The notes: generated by a model from the letters alone, not told the origin. A stretch of 64,000 nt of DNA from Liolophura sinensis (GCF_032854445.1 NC_088301.1:6308044-6372043); one strand, 5' to 3'. Positions 24,801-39,800 are shown, counted from the first letter of the stretch. Numbers and translations are program-made.

Positions 24801-27800
24801 ATGCCAGTACATGTATCTGTGGAAAGGGTCGACACCCTGCTTTTCGATGTGCAAACCTTTAGAAAGATTTTTAAGAACCTTTATTGTAAACTGTTTGGAA
24901 TAGCATTGAGCCAGCGCTTTTCAGATTCTCATAAATGCAGCGATTGCAACCTTTAGCATTTTTGTTCAGACGACATTCCCAATCCATTTCTTATATACTT
25001 CTGTGACTCTGTCACAGAGCAGTTCTGGCGTAACAGATAATAATAATAAACACATTCTAAAATATGTCTCTGCTAGACGGACGGACAACGATTGTTTTCT
25101 TAAGGCATTGCATTAAATATAAATTCCATACGTGGCACGTTGTCACAATGATTATGTAGAGTTACCTCCCCTTCTTAACTCTCTGCAAGTGGAAGATAGA
25201 GATGCTGATGGAGCATAGTTCAGCGGTGCAGATTGTTGTTTAAAGGTTTGTTGTTTTGTTATTTTCTTAATGTTTGCAGTTTTTCTAGCTCTAAACACCA
25301 TTGTGGCATTTGAAAGGAACTGTTCATGGTGCCAGCCATTATCCGATTTCATTGACAAAGTGTAGTGTGAGAGAGCTCTGATGTAGTTCGGAACTTCTTC
25401 GCTGTTGTAAAAGTGTTGTTGATGGCGGGAAATCTTGTAAGATGTCATGAATGCCTAGATCAGAGAATTATGTAACTGTATATATTAGCATGAGTTGAAC
25501 ACGTTATAGTATATAACTGACAAGGAAATATTTTTTTTAAATATACAGCTGGTCTAGACTTGCTGGGGGGTTTGTGGATGTTTGAACATGCTATCGTTGC
25601 TGTGACTAGTCGACACCCTGCATTTGCTTTATTGTCATAAGGTAATAGTGAATTAAACCTTTCTTAATTTGCTGACTTTATTGCTATTGCTGGTTGTACT
25701 AATTTTGCTGTAAACAGGGAACTAGCCACATATAGTTTTATGTAATGTTACTTAGTACACTGTAAAAACCGTTACACCGTAAAAATATGTGTAACTGTGA
25801 GATGTCACTCAAGATGTCATTTTTGTTCTCTTATAGCTGTAACCAGCATTATTCTGCCTGCCTTTGATGCTTTGATCAGTCTGCATGGTGAGCAGTGAGG
25901 TAATTTTGCTAGTATTTGATGATTATTTCTAATTAAGAGACTAAATGTACAATTCAGTGTATTGCATAATGATGCATTTGCTGTTGACATGTATACTGGG
26001 CATGTTCATTTCTCTGAGCTAAGTGAATGTATACTCAATAGGATTTAGCTGTTATGCAGGTTTGTGTGTAGTGTTGTTGAAATACTGATGTAGCATAGCA
26101 TTTGAATAGTGCAGATAGTTACACTGTTGTGGAACTATTGAGGTTTCAGTGAGGACCACTGCGTCTAAGTGAACGCCGTTCGGTTAGAAAATTTGAAAGT
26201 TATGGGTCATCGTATTCGTCCATGTATATAGTGTTCAGTATTACCTAATGTAGGTTACATTTGGTTCTAATTGAAATTGAGGTGTTCTCGTTATTGACTT
26301 TATTAACGGTTTGCAACCGTGTGGCTGCAAATATTTTCTTTTGTTTAACAATTTCTTGAAATCTTGATGTGATGTAAATGTAGTTTTGGAGTTGATAGTT
26401 AATTCAATACAAGCTGATATTGCATGGCAGCACTAAATTGCAGGGTCAATGATATTTTGAGATGTGACACCAGTAAACTCATGGCTCTAAGTTAATAAGG
26501 TTATAAGTGAATTAAGTTTCTGATAATCCTTTTCATTCGTTCTACAGTATACCAAAATACTGCGCAGTTATATATGTGAATGGTTTTTCTTTCGGATAAC
26601 CACTATGTTGTACTCAGGTGATTGATTTAGTGTGATTATTTACTTTTAATAGCTCCCGATAGGTTCTAGGTGTAGTGTTTATGCACAGAACTAATTAAAT
26701 CTTTCTGTCATTGTACAGGCTCCATGAGGTACCGGACCCTGGTCACTTTTCCCATGTTTCACCGTCACTGAATAAACTTGACCATGTACATCAGCCATGA
26801 TGATGTCTTTATTATTTGTTGACATTTCCCCCAAGAACGAACCTAACCGGTCACACACACATATAGGTTCACAGCTATTTGCTCTAGCCTCCAAATTGAT
26901 GTAGAAAACTAGATATAAAAATGGAGCAAATAACCACAAGCCCCCACAAGAAAGCTAACTTAACTTTACTGACACTTTGGAGGATTTAGATTCAGTAGTG
27001 ATATTTTGGTAAGTGCAGGTAAAGGGCAGTCATACATTCCGATCTGAGATGACCGAGATGATTCTGTAACACTGGTATACTTAAAAGCGAAAGTTTTAAA
27101 GGTTGCTCTTGTTGTGTTTGTCACGTATTGTTGAACAATTAAAGCCAGAAAATTCAATGAAATAAGAATCCATCGCTTTTTAAATCTATATACTCACGTG
27201 CCACACAGTCCCTTCCGGAATACCCTGGGTCACATCGGGGATTCCGCGCGTCTATAAGGCAATCCCCAGTTGTTGTGTTACAGTGGCTATTGTTGTAACA
27301 TTGTCCACAAGACTTTGAGCAGTTAACTCCCCACGTGTTGTTACTGCATTCTGTAAAATACATCAACACAGAGATGATGCCGGTGAACAATTTATTAATC
27401 CTATTGAGTCCATTAGCAGACTTACATGTTCACGACGTTTGGATTGTTATTTAACAGTAGACGCATAGGTATCATCCATACACAAGCTATTCACACGAAC
27501 TTGTGTCAGCTAATTTACTATAGCATTACTAGGTGTCATTTAAGACCCAATAGCGCGATCCCTTTACAAGGGAGATAACCTATATGGCTATGTGTAGTAG
27601 GACACAGACCCCCATTACGACTTACGACTGTAGTTCTGTGTATTTTAGGGTCTAAAGTCTGTTTTTGCTGCCAGCGTGCCGTTTTTGGTGTACAGGTGGA
27701 TGCTTGATATCAAAAGGATGAAAACTGTCTAAGCTTTGGGCAGGTATGAGTTTTAATGATGAAAGTTTGAAATTCTGGGCGGGAGGACACAAGGACAGGT

Positions 27801-30800
27801 GGTGATGAGGCTGCGAGTGACGTCCCCTTGGCGTTGGGACTGAATGGTTGGGACTGAGCTACAGCGCTAAACGCTAACATTGGCAACTAATGGGGTTCTG
27901 ACGCCAGTAGAGTAAGATGGCGTGTGGACACCACCGATGTCTTACGGGCTGAGACTGCCACTGGGACAAAGTACAATTGATGTGGAAATACTAGTGGTGG
28001 ATTCGAGCGATAATAACTCCATTTAGCGAAACTGGTGGAAAAGCTGGAAGTTGAAAGCGTTATTTCTTGAATTTCGGAGACACTGCGTGGTGGTGATCGA
28101 AAGTCGTTTCATACCTTTACTTCTCGTATATAGGTACGAGGCCATTATATATCATATATAGGGTTTACGGACTGAATTCGAGCGCCTGCGTTTCATCTTT
28201 TAATCCAAAGCTACAAAAGTGAAGCAAAAAATTCAACGACAGTAAAATGTCTAGATCAGCCTCATTGATGGTTAGATTTATCTCCATTTCTTAGAGAATT
28301 GAGCATGAATCCAGTTGTACATCTATCCTGTTGTAGTTATGTAACATTTATTACGGGTCAAAATCATATCAGTGAAGATAGCTCCCGCTTCCCACTTGCC
28401 GGTTTCTGCTTTCATGTTCAAGTCAGAATATCGAACTGGGAACTGGGAGCTAACTTCAAATATTTATTGTAATATTTTGCTCTTAATGTGGCACCTAGAT
28501 GTACTGAACGTAGCACATGTACACTTTCAGACATGCCACACCTTATGGTACCAGCAGTTCCAAGTTACGACGCTAGGGGGCGCATATGCAGATGAACATC
28601 GAAGCGGGAGCTGGGTCTGAACAGCTATTAATATTGTATCTACGTGTATCAAACTTAGTATGTGCACACATAAAGGCATGCTGCGCCTGATGGTGTCAGT
28701 ACTTCTAAGTAACGATGCTAGGGGGCGCATGTGCAGATTAACATCGAATCGGGAACTGGGTGTGTACAGCTGTTAATGTTGCACCTAGATGTACTAAACG
28801 TTGTATATGTACACTTTAAGACATGCCCCAGCTGAGGGTACCAGTAGTTCCAAGCTTTGACAGTAGGGTGACATGTACCTGAACATCGAATTGGGAACAG
28901 AGTTTTTAAAGCTTTTATTATTGCACTTCGAGATACCCAACAAAGTACATGCACACTTTAGGACATGCCACATGTAATAAACTTGATTGACCCGCACGTG
29001 TTGTAAGTTGTCGGCTGTGATTGTCGCCCTTGAATTTATAAATCACCAGGAGACGACCAAAACACGTGTATCTCACGTGTAAAGGAAAGCCATCTTGATC
29101 CAATCATTCATCTAACGTTCCCTATAACATAAAAATCTCACAGAATGAACAAGGTTTTGACATGAGGCGCAAACCTTTTCTTTAACCGTTGTCGTAAGTG
29201 TCGTTAGGTTATATATTTAGACGTTACCAGCGTGGCACCAATTGGTGTCATCGAGCACGCGTGTAAAAGGCTTCCAACACGCAAAAATGCAGTTCACATG
29301 AGAGGTATTTAGTCAATAACCTCTTTATTATACACCACACCAAAAAATTCACCTATGGAACAAAAATTAATTAATCTTAAACACCGAAATGACAATTCGA
29401 CACAAACGTTTTACGAACCATAATTAAGTAAAATTCATAGTAACTATTTTACAAATAGCACAAGAATATGTACAAAGAACAGACACAGCGTCACTGAATG
29501 ACGTCATGTAGCTAATGTTGAAGAGATGGTAAAATTACGGTGGCCCTTTTGCGTCATTCGAAATTCCTAACATTTTTTACCGATTTACAATCATTCACTT
29601 TCTAATAAAACTTGTCATTACGAACAAACAATTTGAAGTATATGCAAATGCAGATTAAGGCAGACACAAAAATATTTTAAACACAACTGATAAATTCAAC
29701 TATAAAGTTCTCTAAGTTTAGAGAAAAGGCTTACAGCTCCGATAAAACCTTCTCGTCGCGGAGAAAACCATTACACCTCGGACAAAAATTTGTAGCGCGT
29801 TGAAAATGTTTAAACCTCCGAAATAGGTTTACACAGCGGAGAAAACCTTTCTACCGCAGAGAAAAGGTTTAGACCACGGAGAAAAACTTTGCACCGATGA
29901 GAAAATGTTTTCTCCCACGTCTAAATCTTTGTAATTCGTTGGGAAACGTTTGAACCGCGGAAAAACCTTTCACTACGAAGAAAAGGTTAAACCCCCGAAG
30001 AAACGTTTATCATTGTTTGAAATAAGTTTATGGTCGTATTTATCGTTTTTATAGCTTTTGCTTCTTTGTATGCGCTAGTTCATTTTTTGTACGCTCTCTT
30101 TCTAAATAAAACATTTTACTAATTTAAATTGATTCGTCGGTTTAAGTAGTCAAAAGGGGTCACTGCGAACAAAGAATTAAAAGTAAACACAGCGACCTTT
30201 TCTTCGCGGAAGAAAGAGGTCTTTGCGATGCGAAGGTTTTCTCCGCGTTATTAAGTATCAAACAAAAAAATTAACATAAAAAAACTGTATGACCGTGATT
30301 TTGTTACTAATTTAAACTGATTGGTCGGTTTAAAAAACTGTAGCTGCGAACAAAGAATTAAAAGTATATACAGCGGTCTTTTCTTTGCGGAAGGATGAGG
30401 TCTTCGCGATGCGAAGGTTTTCTCCGCGGTATAAAGTATCAAACCAAAAAAATTAACATAAAAAATTGTATGGCCATGATTGTATGACCACAGTTGCAAT
30501 ACACCAGTACATTGAAAAACCAATTCATTGCAAAACAGCAATCAAACCAACTATAAACCAACCATTTCATTAGCATTCAATCCATTATACAGTAAGCATA
30601 CCTATTGAACAACACTAAATCGTCATCTACCGACTTCATATTTATCATTTTTTCTCACAATTCGATCGACTATTCGCTATTTTTCGGTGTTCTTAAAGGA
30701 AAACGTTATACTAAGGAGAAAATCCAAACCAGTTAAAACTTCCTGTTCGCCAAAACGTTAAGCGCTTTATAAACACTTGCTGGGAGATGTGCCGACGGAT

Positions 30801-33800
30801 GTCGAAACCGGTTAAACAGTTTACAGGTCTAAACAGCTGTTCATCCCACATGACAAAGCCTTTGGAAATGCCATTAAACATCTGGTCGGATGTTTCTTTT
30901 GTGCAACTCTACTGAACCTGAAAATGTCAAGGCAGTATTCCAAGACCTCTGCTTGGTGTTGTTCTCGTGTAGGTTGTGACAGGACGTCGCAAAAACACAG
31001 CACCAAATAGCAGTGTTAGCACATGTGACGAATACATACATAGTCCTTAGGAGCGTTGTTGCAGAGATGGGTGGCAAGACAATTGCCCTGTGTTGTCCAT
31101 TCTAAGACCTATTCGGCAAAGACAATCCCTTGCTCTGCCCTGCAGCTCTTGAAAAGTACATGTCATTTTACCCTTTATTGAGTGGTAATATGCTTGGGCC
31201 CTTATACCCATATATCCCTGGAACAGGCCCCAAAAATGTCATAGAAACAAGGTCATCGAACGCCTCAGCAGAAAGTTAGCCTTGACAAGGCTGTCAAACT
31301 AGATGTACTGAAACGGAAAACAAAACTGTCACCGCTCTTCTTATTTCTAAACTGAAATTGTCCTCCATTGGGCGTGTGAAAGAAACTCAGCATACTGACA
31401 TCCTCGGGCCTACACCTCGCAGAAAAAAAGTCTGACTACATTTGCTTAAGTGAAGAAAACTGGTGTCGCCGAAAAGCACATAAATGTAACAAATACCACT
31501 CAAGACTAGCAACGCAACGAGGAAGTGAATAAACGTCTGGCAAGGAGAGCCTTCTTACGGTACCGAAGTGCGGAGGCGAGCATCATGGAAAGGTACTAGT
31601 AAATACATGGGCGCTGGACAATTTCTTAGCCATTTTTCGTGTCAATGACATGGAATGTGGGGATCTTCGGGATACGTGCAACAATTTGAATCAGCTGCGT
31701 GGTACATTACTGAAACGTTCGGATTTCCTGAGAGAATCAACATTGGATGCAGCAAAGCTGACATGGGCCATCAGGCGACCAGACATTCCTCTTAAATTTT
31801 CAGGTAATCTTTACGGGTCTGAAGCAGATGTGTTCGCAAATGGTTTTGTGACAGAAATCAAAAGTACACTGGTAGCCACCTGTACTAATCCTACATGCCT
31901 TGAACATCAAAGAAGAACCCTGACAGGCGTATGTCTGTGTTAAGTGAAAGCTTTTGGTGCAGCAGTAAACATCATAGCTATGATTTTAAAAGTGCACGTT
32001 GTATGCATTCTATACACCCAGTTGCTAAATCAAGATGATTATATTCAGAGAAGTATAAAATGAAGTTTATCCTGATATTTCCGACCCTGACATAACTAAG
32101 TTGGGCCCCCAATTAATCATTGACAGTGTCACTGAATCTCGGTTTAAGCAGGCATAAATATAAGACTAAAATCTTACGAGTTCATAGTTAGCTCTTGTAG
32201 CGCTATGATCACGTATCTGCCTTGAGGACAACACTCCAGTTCTGTTTCTTGCACACATACCGCTGCGAACGTTTCGAGGAAGCGATATCTGTTCCTAAAA
32301 GTGTTAATTAGATACCTACCTTAACGCCAAAACTAGCAAATATGGAGTCAGGAGAAAGATGTTCCAGAAAAGACGTATTTGTTGACGCTGAAAGGATTGA
32401 AAGGTTCAACCTCTTCAGCTATCGCCTTGATATATCTGAAATATTGCAGATGTGGCGTTAAGCCATAATCATTCATTCATTACTTTAAATCTGCAACCCC
32501 GTGCAGGGAAAATAAGACAAAAGGCGGGATGAGCTGGCGGGTATTTTTTGCTTGTAGCACGCCATAAATCGCCCACAAAATACACCGTCAGAATTCGCAG
32601 CATAGTTGCAGACTAGTCGTGGATAACAAACCCTGTCATATGACGCAGTAAATCATGTCACGCCAACAAAACTTCACAGGCCAACAAAATACCGTCTAGG
32701 CGGATCTAGTGTGTCCCCAGCTTAAGAAATAAGTTCATTAATGCAATGTTTTGATTCGATTGCAACAATTTTGTTTTAATTTAGGAAAACACTGCGATGT
32801 CGAGGTATTACACGAGAAGCCGGGAAGCACTGCCACCAGTCCTTGTGTTCATTATCTGAGACCAAGTCGCATTCGGAAAGACTTCCTCAAAGCTTCAAGA
32901 GTTCTCCAGACAGACAGAACTGAATGAGCAGATGTTTCGCCATGCTGGGGTCAGGCAGCATCGATCTGACTACTTCACTTGTGTTGTAAGTTCCATACGA
33001 CAGGGCTGGTTGTATTACGACGAAATTGTGGTCAAGCTGGCAAATTTCAATCCGTCTACTATCGTAAACTATACTTCAAGTCAGGTGGCTTACATTGTAA
33101 GGAGGATATGAGCAAACTGTAGTCTGAATTCTTTGAAGGCTATGTCCCCACACCAGATTGTAACACGCGTGTATATTTGACATAAAACGGGTACAAGTAC
33201 GCGCTAACGCAGGCATTTGCAGTTGATAACTGATAAACAAATCTAGCTTTGAGGATAACTTCTGACCCTTGCATCCAAAAAAATAAAATTAAAAAAAAAG
33301 CCACAAAATAATGTCAAAATGACTCGTTTTCACGTAGGCCCTCACAGTCGTGCAAAATTTCACACCTGAAATTTCCTGGGGTGTATTTTCCGCGCCAGGA
33401 CGTGCCGTTATTATACTTTCTATGCTTATAGGTACACGTCTGCCAGATACTCGTCAAATCGTTCTCGCACGAACATTGATAATCGCCGGAGTTAGTGTGT
33501 GTTTGTGCCTGTAATTTGACGTGCTAGCGCAAAAATTGTCGCGTGCACTTAGGAGTTTGATAAGCTGCAAATTGTACCACTGAAGATGACGAGTAAAGGC
33601 TTCAATAAATGCCAACTTACAAACAGGATATATGGTATAGTCGTTGTCTTACCCAAGTGTGGTGTGTGGCAAAGTCAGGTAATCAAGCTAATCTCATAAC
33701 CTTTCTAACTTAATACAGAGAAAAGTTGTTTATTTTTCGGCCGTTGAACAAATTTGAGTTTGACCCATGTTCCTTATCATTTTTTGTGTTTTAAGAAAGG

Positions 33801-36800
33801 ATACCAGTTTTCATAGGTAGTATACATCATGCTACTACTGCCCTTGTTTGACGTTATAAACGGCTATTCACGTGTAAAGATTTCAAACGTAACGTTTGCT
33901 GAGTATATATCTTATCTATGTATTTCGTTTTCTTTTCTAGCCAAGAATGAATCTGTGTTTTCTCGAACGTATGGTAGTATTTTAATGGATGTGGAGAGCA
34001 AAATTGTCACTGGAAGCTACAGGCTACGGAGTCTGTGGACTGATGGACAAATAGGGTAAATGTACGTGGTATTGAAGACAACGTCGCATCCATGTTGTCT
34101 GGTGCATTTCTTACTCGTCAGGCTGAAGTAATTCGCCAAATCTCAGAACTTGGAACTACCGGTACCATCAAATGCGGCATGTCTGAAACTCTACATGTAC
34201 CCAGTTTGTACATATAAGTGCAATATTAAGAGCTGTAAACACCCAGCTCCTGATTCGATGTTCATCTGCATATACGCCCCCTAGAGTCGTAACTTGGAAC
34301 TACATGTGTCCTCACGTGCGGCATGTCTAAAAGTGTACATGTACCAAGTTTTGTACCTCTAGGTGCAATATTAAAAACAGAATAGAATAAATATTTGAAG
34401 TTAGCGCCCAGCTCCCAATTCGATATTTAGCTTTGAACCTTTCGAACAACGAACCAGGAACTGCGAGCTAACTTCACTGACTTGTCAAATTCACCAGCAC
34501 AGCCCCTCTTGGTGGCACCAACGGTTCAAGAAATATCCTTCCAGTATGTCCAATTTCCGATAAAGTTGTGTATATTTTCTTGGGCCTTCATCGCCGTAGT
34601 CCACAACGTTTATCTACCGTAGGCTACTGCTTACACTATTATACAGAAAATATCTTATCTATAGTAAAGGCGCTGGAACAGATTGCCAACAGTTACATGT
34701 TTGGACATGGTAAAACGTCAACAATCTAACAAACAACAAACCTTCATCACATTTCTCAGTGCGGTATCCCAGCATGCACCTTGGTGTTCTCTGTGGACAG
34801 TGCCCGGATGTTGTGTCACAGACAGACGGGCCCTCAGCACAGTTCCCACATCTCTTCCCACAGTCTAGTCCGTATGTCCCAGGTGTGCACACTAATAAAC
34901 ACACCCACAACATCCAAAAGATGGACGTGGATTTAGGGGCACGATATCCACAAACAAACAACGGAAATGTAAATAAACATACTATACATCTTTAAACTCG
35001 CATTATGTAATTTTACTTCTCTAGTATTAATTTTATCACTGTATGCAAATACCACAGCCATTGTCATTCCTTGCAAATGACGGTGTCAAGACGAAGTTTC
35101 ACTAAGCTTTTCTTGGGTTTTAAAAATCTAAAAAATATATTTAATGTTGTTTTAAGGTATTTTCAGTGATAGTCTTTCAGTGGACATAAACATTAGTCAG
35201 GTGCTCTCATTCAGTTTAAAGATATTTTCAGGAACTTGTGCACTTTGGTGTACTGTCGAAAGGCTGAGGTAAACTGGAGAATGATTAAATGGGATTACAA
35301 ATACTATAATACAGTAAAGATGCGAGTGTCATTTTAAATGCTAAGGTAACTTTTCCGACATCGTTCACTTGACGAAGAAGAAAGCAAACACAACGTGAGT
35401 TTGTAGTGATCGCGATGCATGAAACTCGTAATGTACTGACTAAAATCCTTTGTTGAGTTCTATACTAGATTTCCAAGAGGAACAAGTTTGAACATAATGA
35501 AACTTCAACAATGTACAAACAACGAACCTTCATCACATTTCTCAGTGCGGTATCCCAGCATGCACCTTGGTGTTCTCTGTGGACAGTGCCCGGATGTTGT
35601 GTCACAGACAGACGGTTCCTCAGCACAGTTCCCACATCTCTCCCCACAGTCTAGTCCGTATGTCCCGGGTGTGCACACTAATAAACACACCCACAACATC
35701 ATAAAGATGGACGTGGATTTAGGGGCACGATATATTGCCACATATCCGCAAACAACGGAAATGTAAATAAACATAGTATACATCTTTAAACTAACATTAT
35801 GTAATTTTACTTTGGTATTAATTTTATCACTGTATGCAAATATCACAGCCATTGCCATTCTTTGCAGATGACTTTAGAACTTTGTTTAGAGGCTTGTCAA
35901 ACTCCTCAAATAGAGAAGTGGCTTACCAAGTACATTCGGGGGCCTCCGTGGCTCAATTGGTTAGCGCGCTAGCGCAGCGTAATGACCCGGAAGTCCAGCC
36001 GGCCGTACGTGGGAAGGTCTGTCAGCAAACTGCAGACGGTCGTGGGTTTCCCCCGGGCTCTGCCCGATTTCCACCTACCATAGTGCTGGCCGCCGTCGTA
36101 TAAGTGAAATATTCTTGAGTGCGGCGTAAAACACCAAACAAATAAATCAAATACTAAGTACATTCCGGTTTAGTTGACTGCCATAAATTCCTAAGCATAG
36201 ATTTTACCATCGATCATATGGGTAAGTGAATATCTCTTTGAGAGAGGGTTCAGCAATTTGGTTCTCACTTGTATTTCTCTTACTAATTGTACGTTTGCTT
36301 TTGGAAGTTCGCCTGTTTATTTCCTAAATACTAAAGTTTTGTCAACTACAAATCTCCATATTTTACTATCTTTTTGCATATTTACATTTGCTTTGAGAGT
36401 ATCATTGAAGAAAAGATAACTGAGGTATTTTGTCTATGGGAATGTCTAAGATATATTTACGAAATGAAATGCAAAATCACTTCTGTTTCATAGTAACAGA
36501 ATTCTTGCCATTTAGACACCATACCGAATATCTGTACTTCACACAGAGTGAGTGGCTTGAAATTGTTGATCATAATCTTCACGGTGTCTCCTAATATCGG
36601 GCTGCTGGTGTTACAAGATCCATCAATAACGTCCCCTGGACCGTAATGAGCCGTGGTGGTGTCCTGGTAACACACTGTGTAATTCCGGGAGGAGTTTCCC
36701 ACGAACAGGGTAAAACCATTAAGACGGTTACCGCCTGAAATACAAACCAAACAATTTTGTGAGTAATATAATTATCATCAGACATTTAACCGGAAGCAGC

Positions 36801-39800
36801 AAGCACCAGAACAACTTGTGTTAATGCGCACAGTGATGTTAATTATCAACCCTGTTGAAAACTGTACCACTGATGACTGAAAATCTTGTGTGAGACACGA
36901 AGGTGAAGCACCATCACAGATGAAAGAAATCATGCTCCGCAAACCACAAACAGATCGTTGCATCCAACACATTAAAGAATTCCTTTGTCATAGATTAAAG
37001 GAACCCTGCACTAAAATTTAAAGTAATCCTGCAAATCAGACCAACGAAATCATGTACCACGGATCAACGGACCTGTATCCTGTGTCACAAAGGAATTCTC
37101 GTTCACAAATAAAATCACGACCATTAGCAAATTTGGCTACTTTATACTAATGGTTATTGTGAAGTCTTGTGTATATTAGTGTGTGGTATTGCATGAGTCA
37201 TAACCGGGACCAATAGTGTACAACTCCATGGTTTACAAAACACGTCACAATGATCTATTTATTACATGGATGAACTTGTCCATGGGTTTTTATCTCCAGT
37301 AAAAATAACGCTTTATTTGCTTTGGTATTCGCTTTACTATTTTGCTTCATTTCGGAATAAAGAAATAATACTGATATCAGTGTTTGTGTAGCCATACAGC
37401 CTGGCATTTCGTCGAGCCCGAAGTGCGAGTGTAAATGTTGATCTTCGACCTTAATTGAGCCAAGAGAAAAATACTTGATTTGAGCGAACTGCTAGTTAGC
37501 CATTTTCGATTTAATTTGCAAGGGTGTGCAATTTAATTGTATCAAAAAGATGTTAGGAGATGTTTTTCCACATGTTGTTCATTAAAACTCTTTTGAAAAG
37601 TTATTGACTGGTAGATTGTCAATCAGTGTTGCTATAAGCCAGCACCTGCTCGTCCCTGACTCTGCGGGTATGAAGACGAGCGTTGTTATCCGCTGGCACG
37701 TGCATTCCTGATTCTGGTTTTGTGCTTAATGGACTTAGGCCGATTCCTCTCAAACATAACAAATCAAATTGGGTATTAGTCCGAATATTCTAAATAAAAA
37801 TTGGAGCAGGTATTGTGATAAGTCTGTCGGCATGCTGCAGTTCTAGCCAGATGCGCCGTCGAAGACTTCGTTGGTCAAAATATGGTTCAAAACCAACTGA
37901 CCAGGCACTAAACTGTGGACGATTACAGAATGACTGAAAGGACTTGAATATATGACAAGCAAAAAGAAAAGGTGGGTAATTTACCGTCACCAACGTTGTT
38001 TGGAAATTCTTAGTGATTTTAAATGGATCTACTTCTGACTGGAGCTGCAGCATAACGTCAGGCTCATCACAACATCTCTTGTAACTTCTTGTCAGAAAAT
38101 TCCCACTACATATACTTGGCTGTTTGATTGTCACAACTGAGACCGAATCCTCCTTGCCTTTTTACCTGGAGGTATGTCAGTTACCTCTTGATTATCTCCG
38201 AAGTCGTCATTCCTCCGTAACGTTAGAATAAAACAGTCTAGAGTACAGCTTTAAGTATAGATCAAAAATAAATAAGTATCATTCTGGTCAACCTATGCTT
38301 TCTGTTACAGATACCCATTTTAATTTAAAATATCGAGCAAAAACCTGTTCTTCAAAAAAAAGTTCAATCTGAAAAAAAGTATTTTGAAAATTGTACGCTG
38401 AGATTATGGTGAGATAGCTACCGGACAATTTAAATATGCATCACCTGAAATCCATATGATCAAATCTTTATTTGCAGAATCAAATAATGGATAATATTAT
38501 TACCATAGTAGAGAATTTACTGTAAATGGTTAGTGGCATGTTACTAGTTTTTACTCACTGACTGTTTTCTTACAGATTTCAGTCACAATAGAAAGACAAC
38601 ACAATGGGGAAAAAACGAAGACGACATAATAATCTATAATGGTTTTCGCAGCAGAAATATTTCTTCGGTGTGGAAATATTTGCTAAAAAACCATGAGGAA
38701 AAGGTTTATAATCAGTAGTGTAGCGTGTTCTTTAGTAGGATTTACACTTCAGTGCCAATATTAATGACTTGTCTTTATTTTATTTGAGAAAACATCAACA
38801 TTTGTAATCACCATAACAACAACATAAATGTTTTTTGAACGATCAGACATAAAAGGGTATCCATGTTTTGGCAAATATTCACATTTAAAATTATTATAAT
38901 ATTATTTACTGTCATAAAGGCTGACATCTAAAAGGCTATAACTCTGTTTATTTGTAACATTTTGCCAACGCCGGGTATTTATAGATTCTTGGTGGTTATA
39001 AAGATACAAGTAAACTTACATAGTCCGCCGTCACAATGCCCTTTTCTGTTATAGATCCTGAAGCTGTAGATGTTGTACTGTTTGTCCAGTGTCACCGTCC
39101 AGTACGCGGATTGTACTCCCACTGATGTGTGAGTACATGTAGGTGGTTGTGTGAGCAAAATTTGTTCCATCCCACCGTCCACGGCGAGTTTAGATTTGTA
39201 TTGGCTATGGGTCGATGATTGCCTGGTGTTTCTGTTCAATGCCACATTCTCTGTTAACCAAAATATTAAATCAATGACAGACAAATGTAAGACATCTTAA
39301 CATCTGGACATAGCAATGAGTCCATGTGCCTGCACTTTATCATAAAAACAAATTGACGATATGTGTCCCCAAAGCGAAATGATGTCTATATCGAGATTTC
39401 GAATTCCTCCGTCCAAGCCTTAATAGTGCGGGGAGTGTTCTGTGCTATAACTCCAGTATTGCTATCAACAGTGAAAACAGAACCCTGGCTGCTGCGAAGC
39501 TTCAAAGTGGTCACAACATACTTGTCTGGCTTTGCGTTACAGCATGCATACCAATCATTAGCAGTTAATGCAACCATCGCCGCTATTTTTGGGTCAGTCC
39601 TTGCCTTCCCATTTGTCGTTAGACAGGTTATGCAACTGACATTAAAATCGTTTGCATATTTCATGTGATATAATTTTGTTTCCATCAGCACCTTCACATA
39701 ATTTAACCATTTAAATCACGAATATCACATACAACACCAAACCTGCCAGTGAATAAGAATGGCCTTAATCCTTCCTATACAGTTAGGCCAACTCATCACC

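Larger units (their letters stand above)
28371..34480. mobile_element. Candidate DNA transposon (about 6.1 kb) with long tandem-repeat-bearing TIRs, inside an intron
   Basis: The left end reads CAGTGAAGATAGCTCCCGC. The right end, on the other strand, reads CAGTGAAGTTAGCTCGCAG. Inverted similarity continues inward through GGGAGCTAACTTCAAATATT versus GGCGCTAACTTCAAATATT, then into a shared 145-base repeat carrying CTAGGGGGCGCATATGCAG. The left TIR holds about 3.6 repeat units (to 28990) and the right about 2 (from 34140). The interior has minisatellites and plus-strand coding relics (31650-33110, 33829-34059). No clean target duplication was seen. The superfamily is unassigned. Confidence 0.6.
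34692..35880. repeat. Tandem duplication of an EGF exon with its intron flanks (two copies about 786 bp apart)
   Basis: 34692-35094 and about 35478-35880 match at roughly 95% by eye, including non-coding flanks such as AAATAAACATA and TTTTATCACTGTATGCAAATA. Similarity stops sharply on both sides. Both copies contain an open EGF exon. Confidence 0.9.

Noticed and set aside
28371-34480. Assignment of the long-TIR element to Polintons or another virus-like group
   Set aside because: It is short and no polymerase, integrase, ATPase or capsid feature was recognised, so it is left as an unassigned DNA element.
39363-39697. Overlapping plus and minus ORFs of about 100 codons
   Set aside because: They lie in an intron of the receptor gene with no domain signal. 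The minus one ([14 protein letters not shown]) vaguely recalls a cadherin strand but lacks the rest of the fold.
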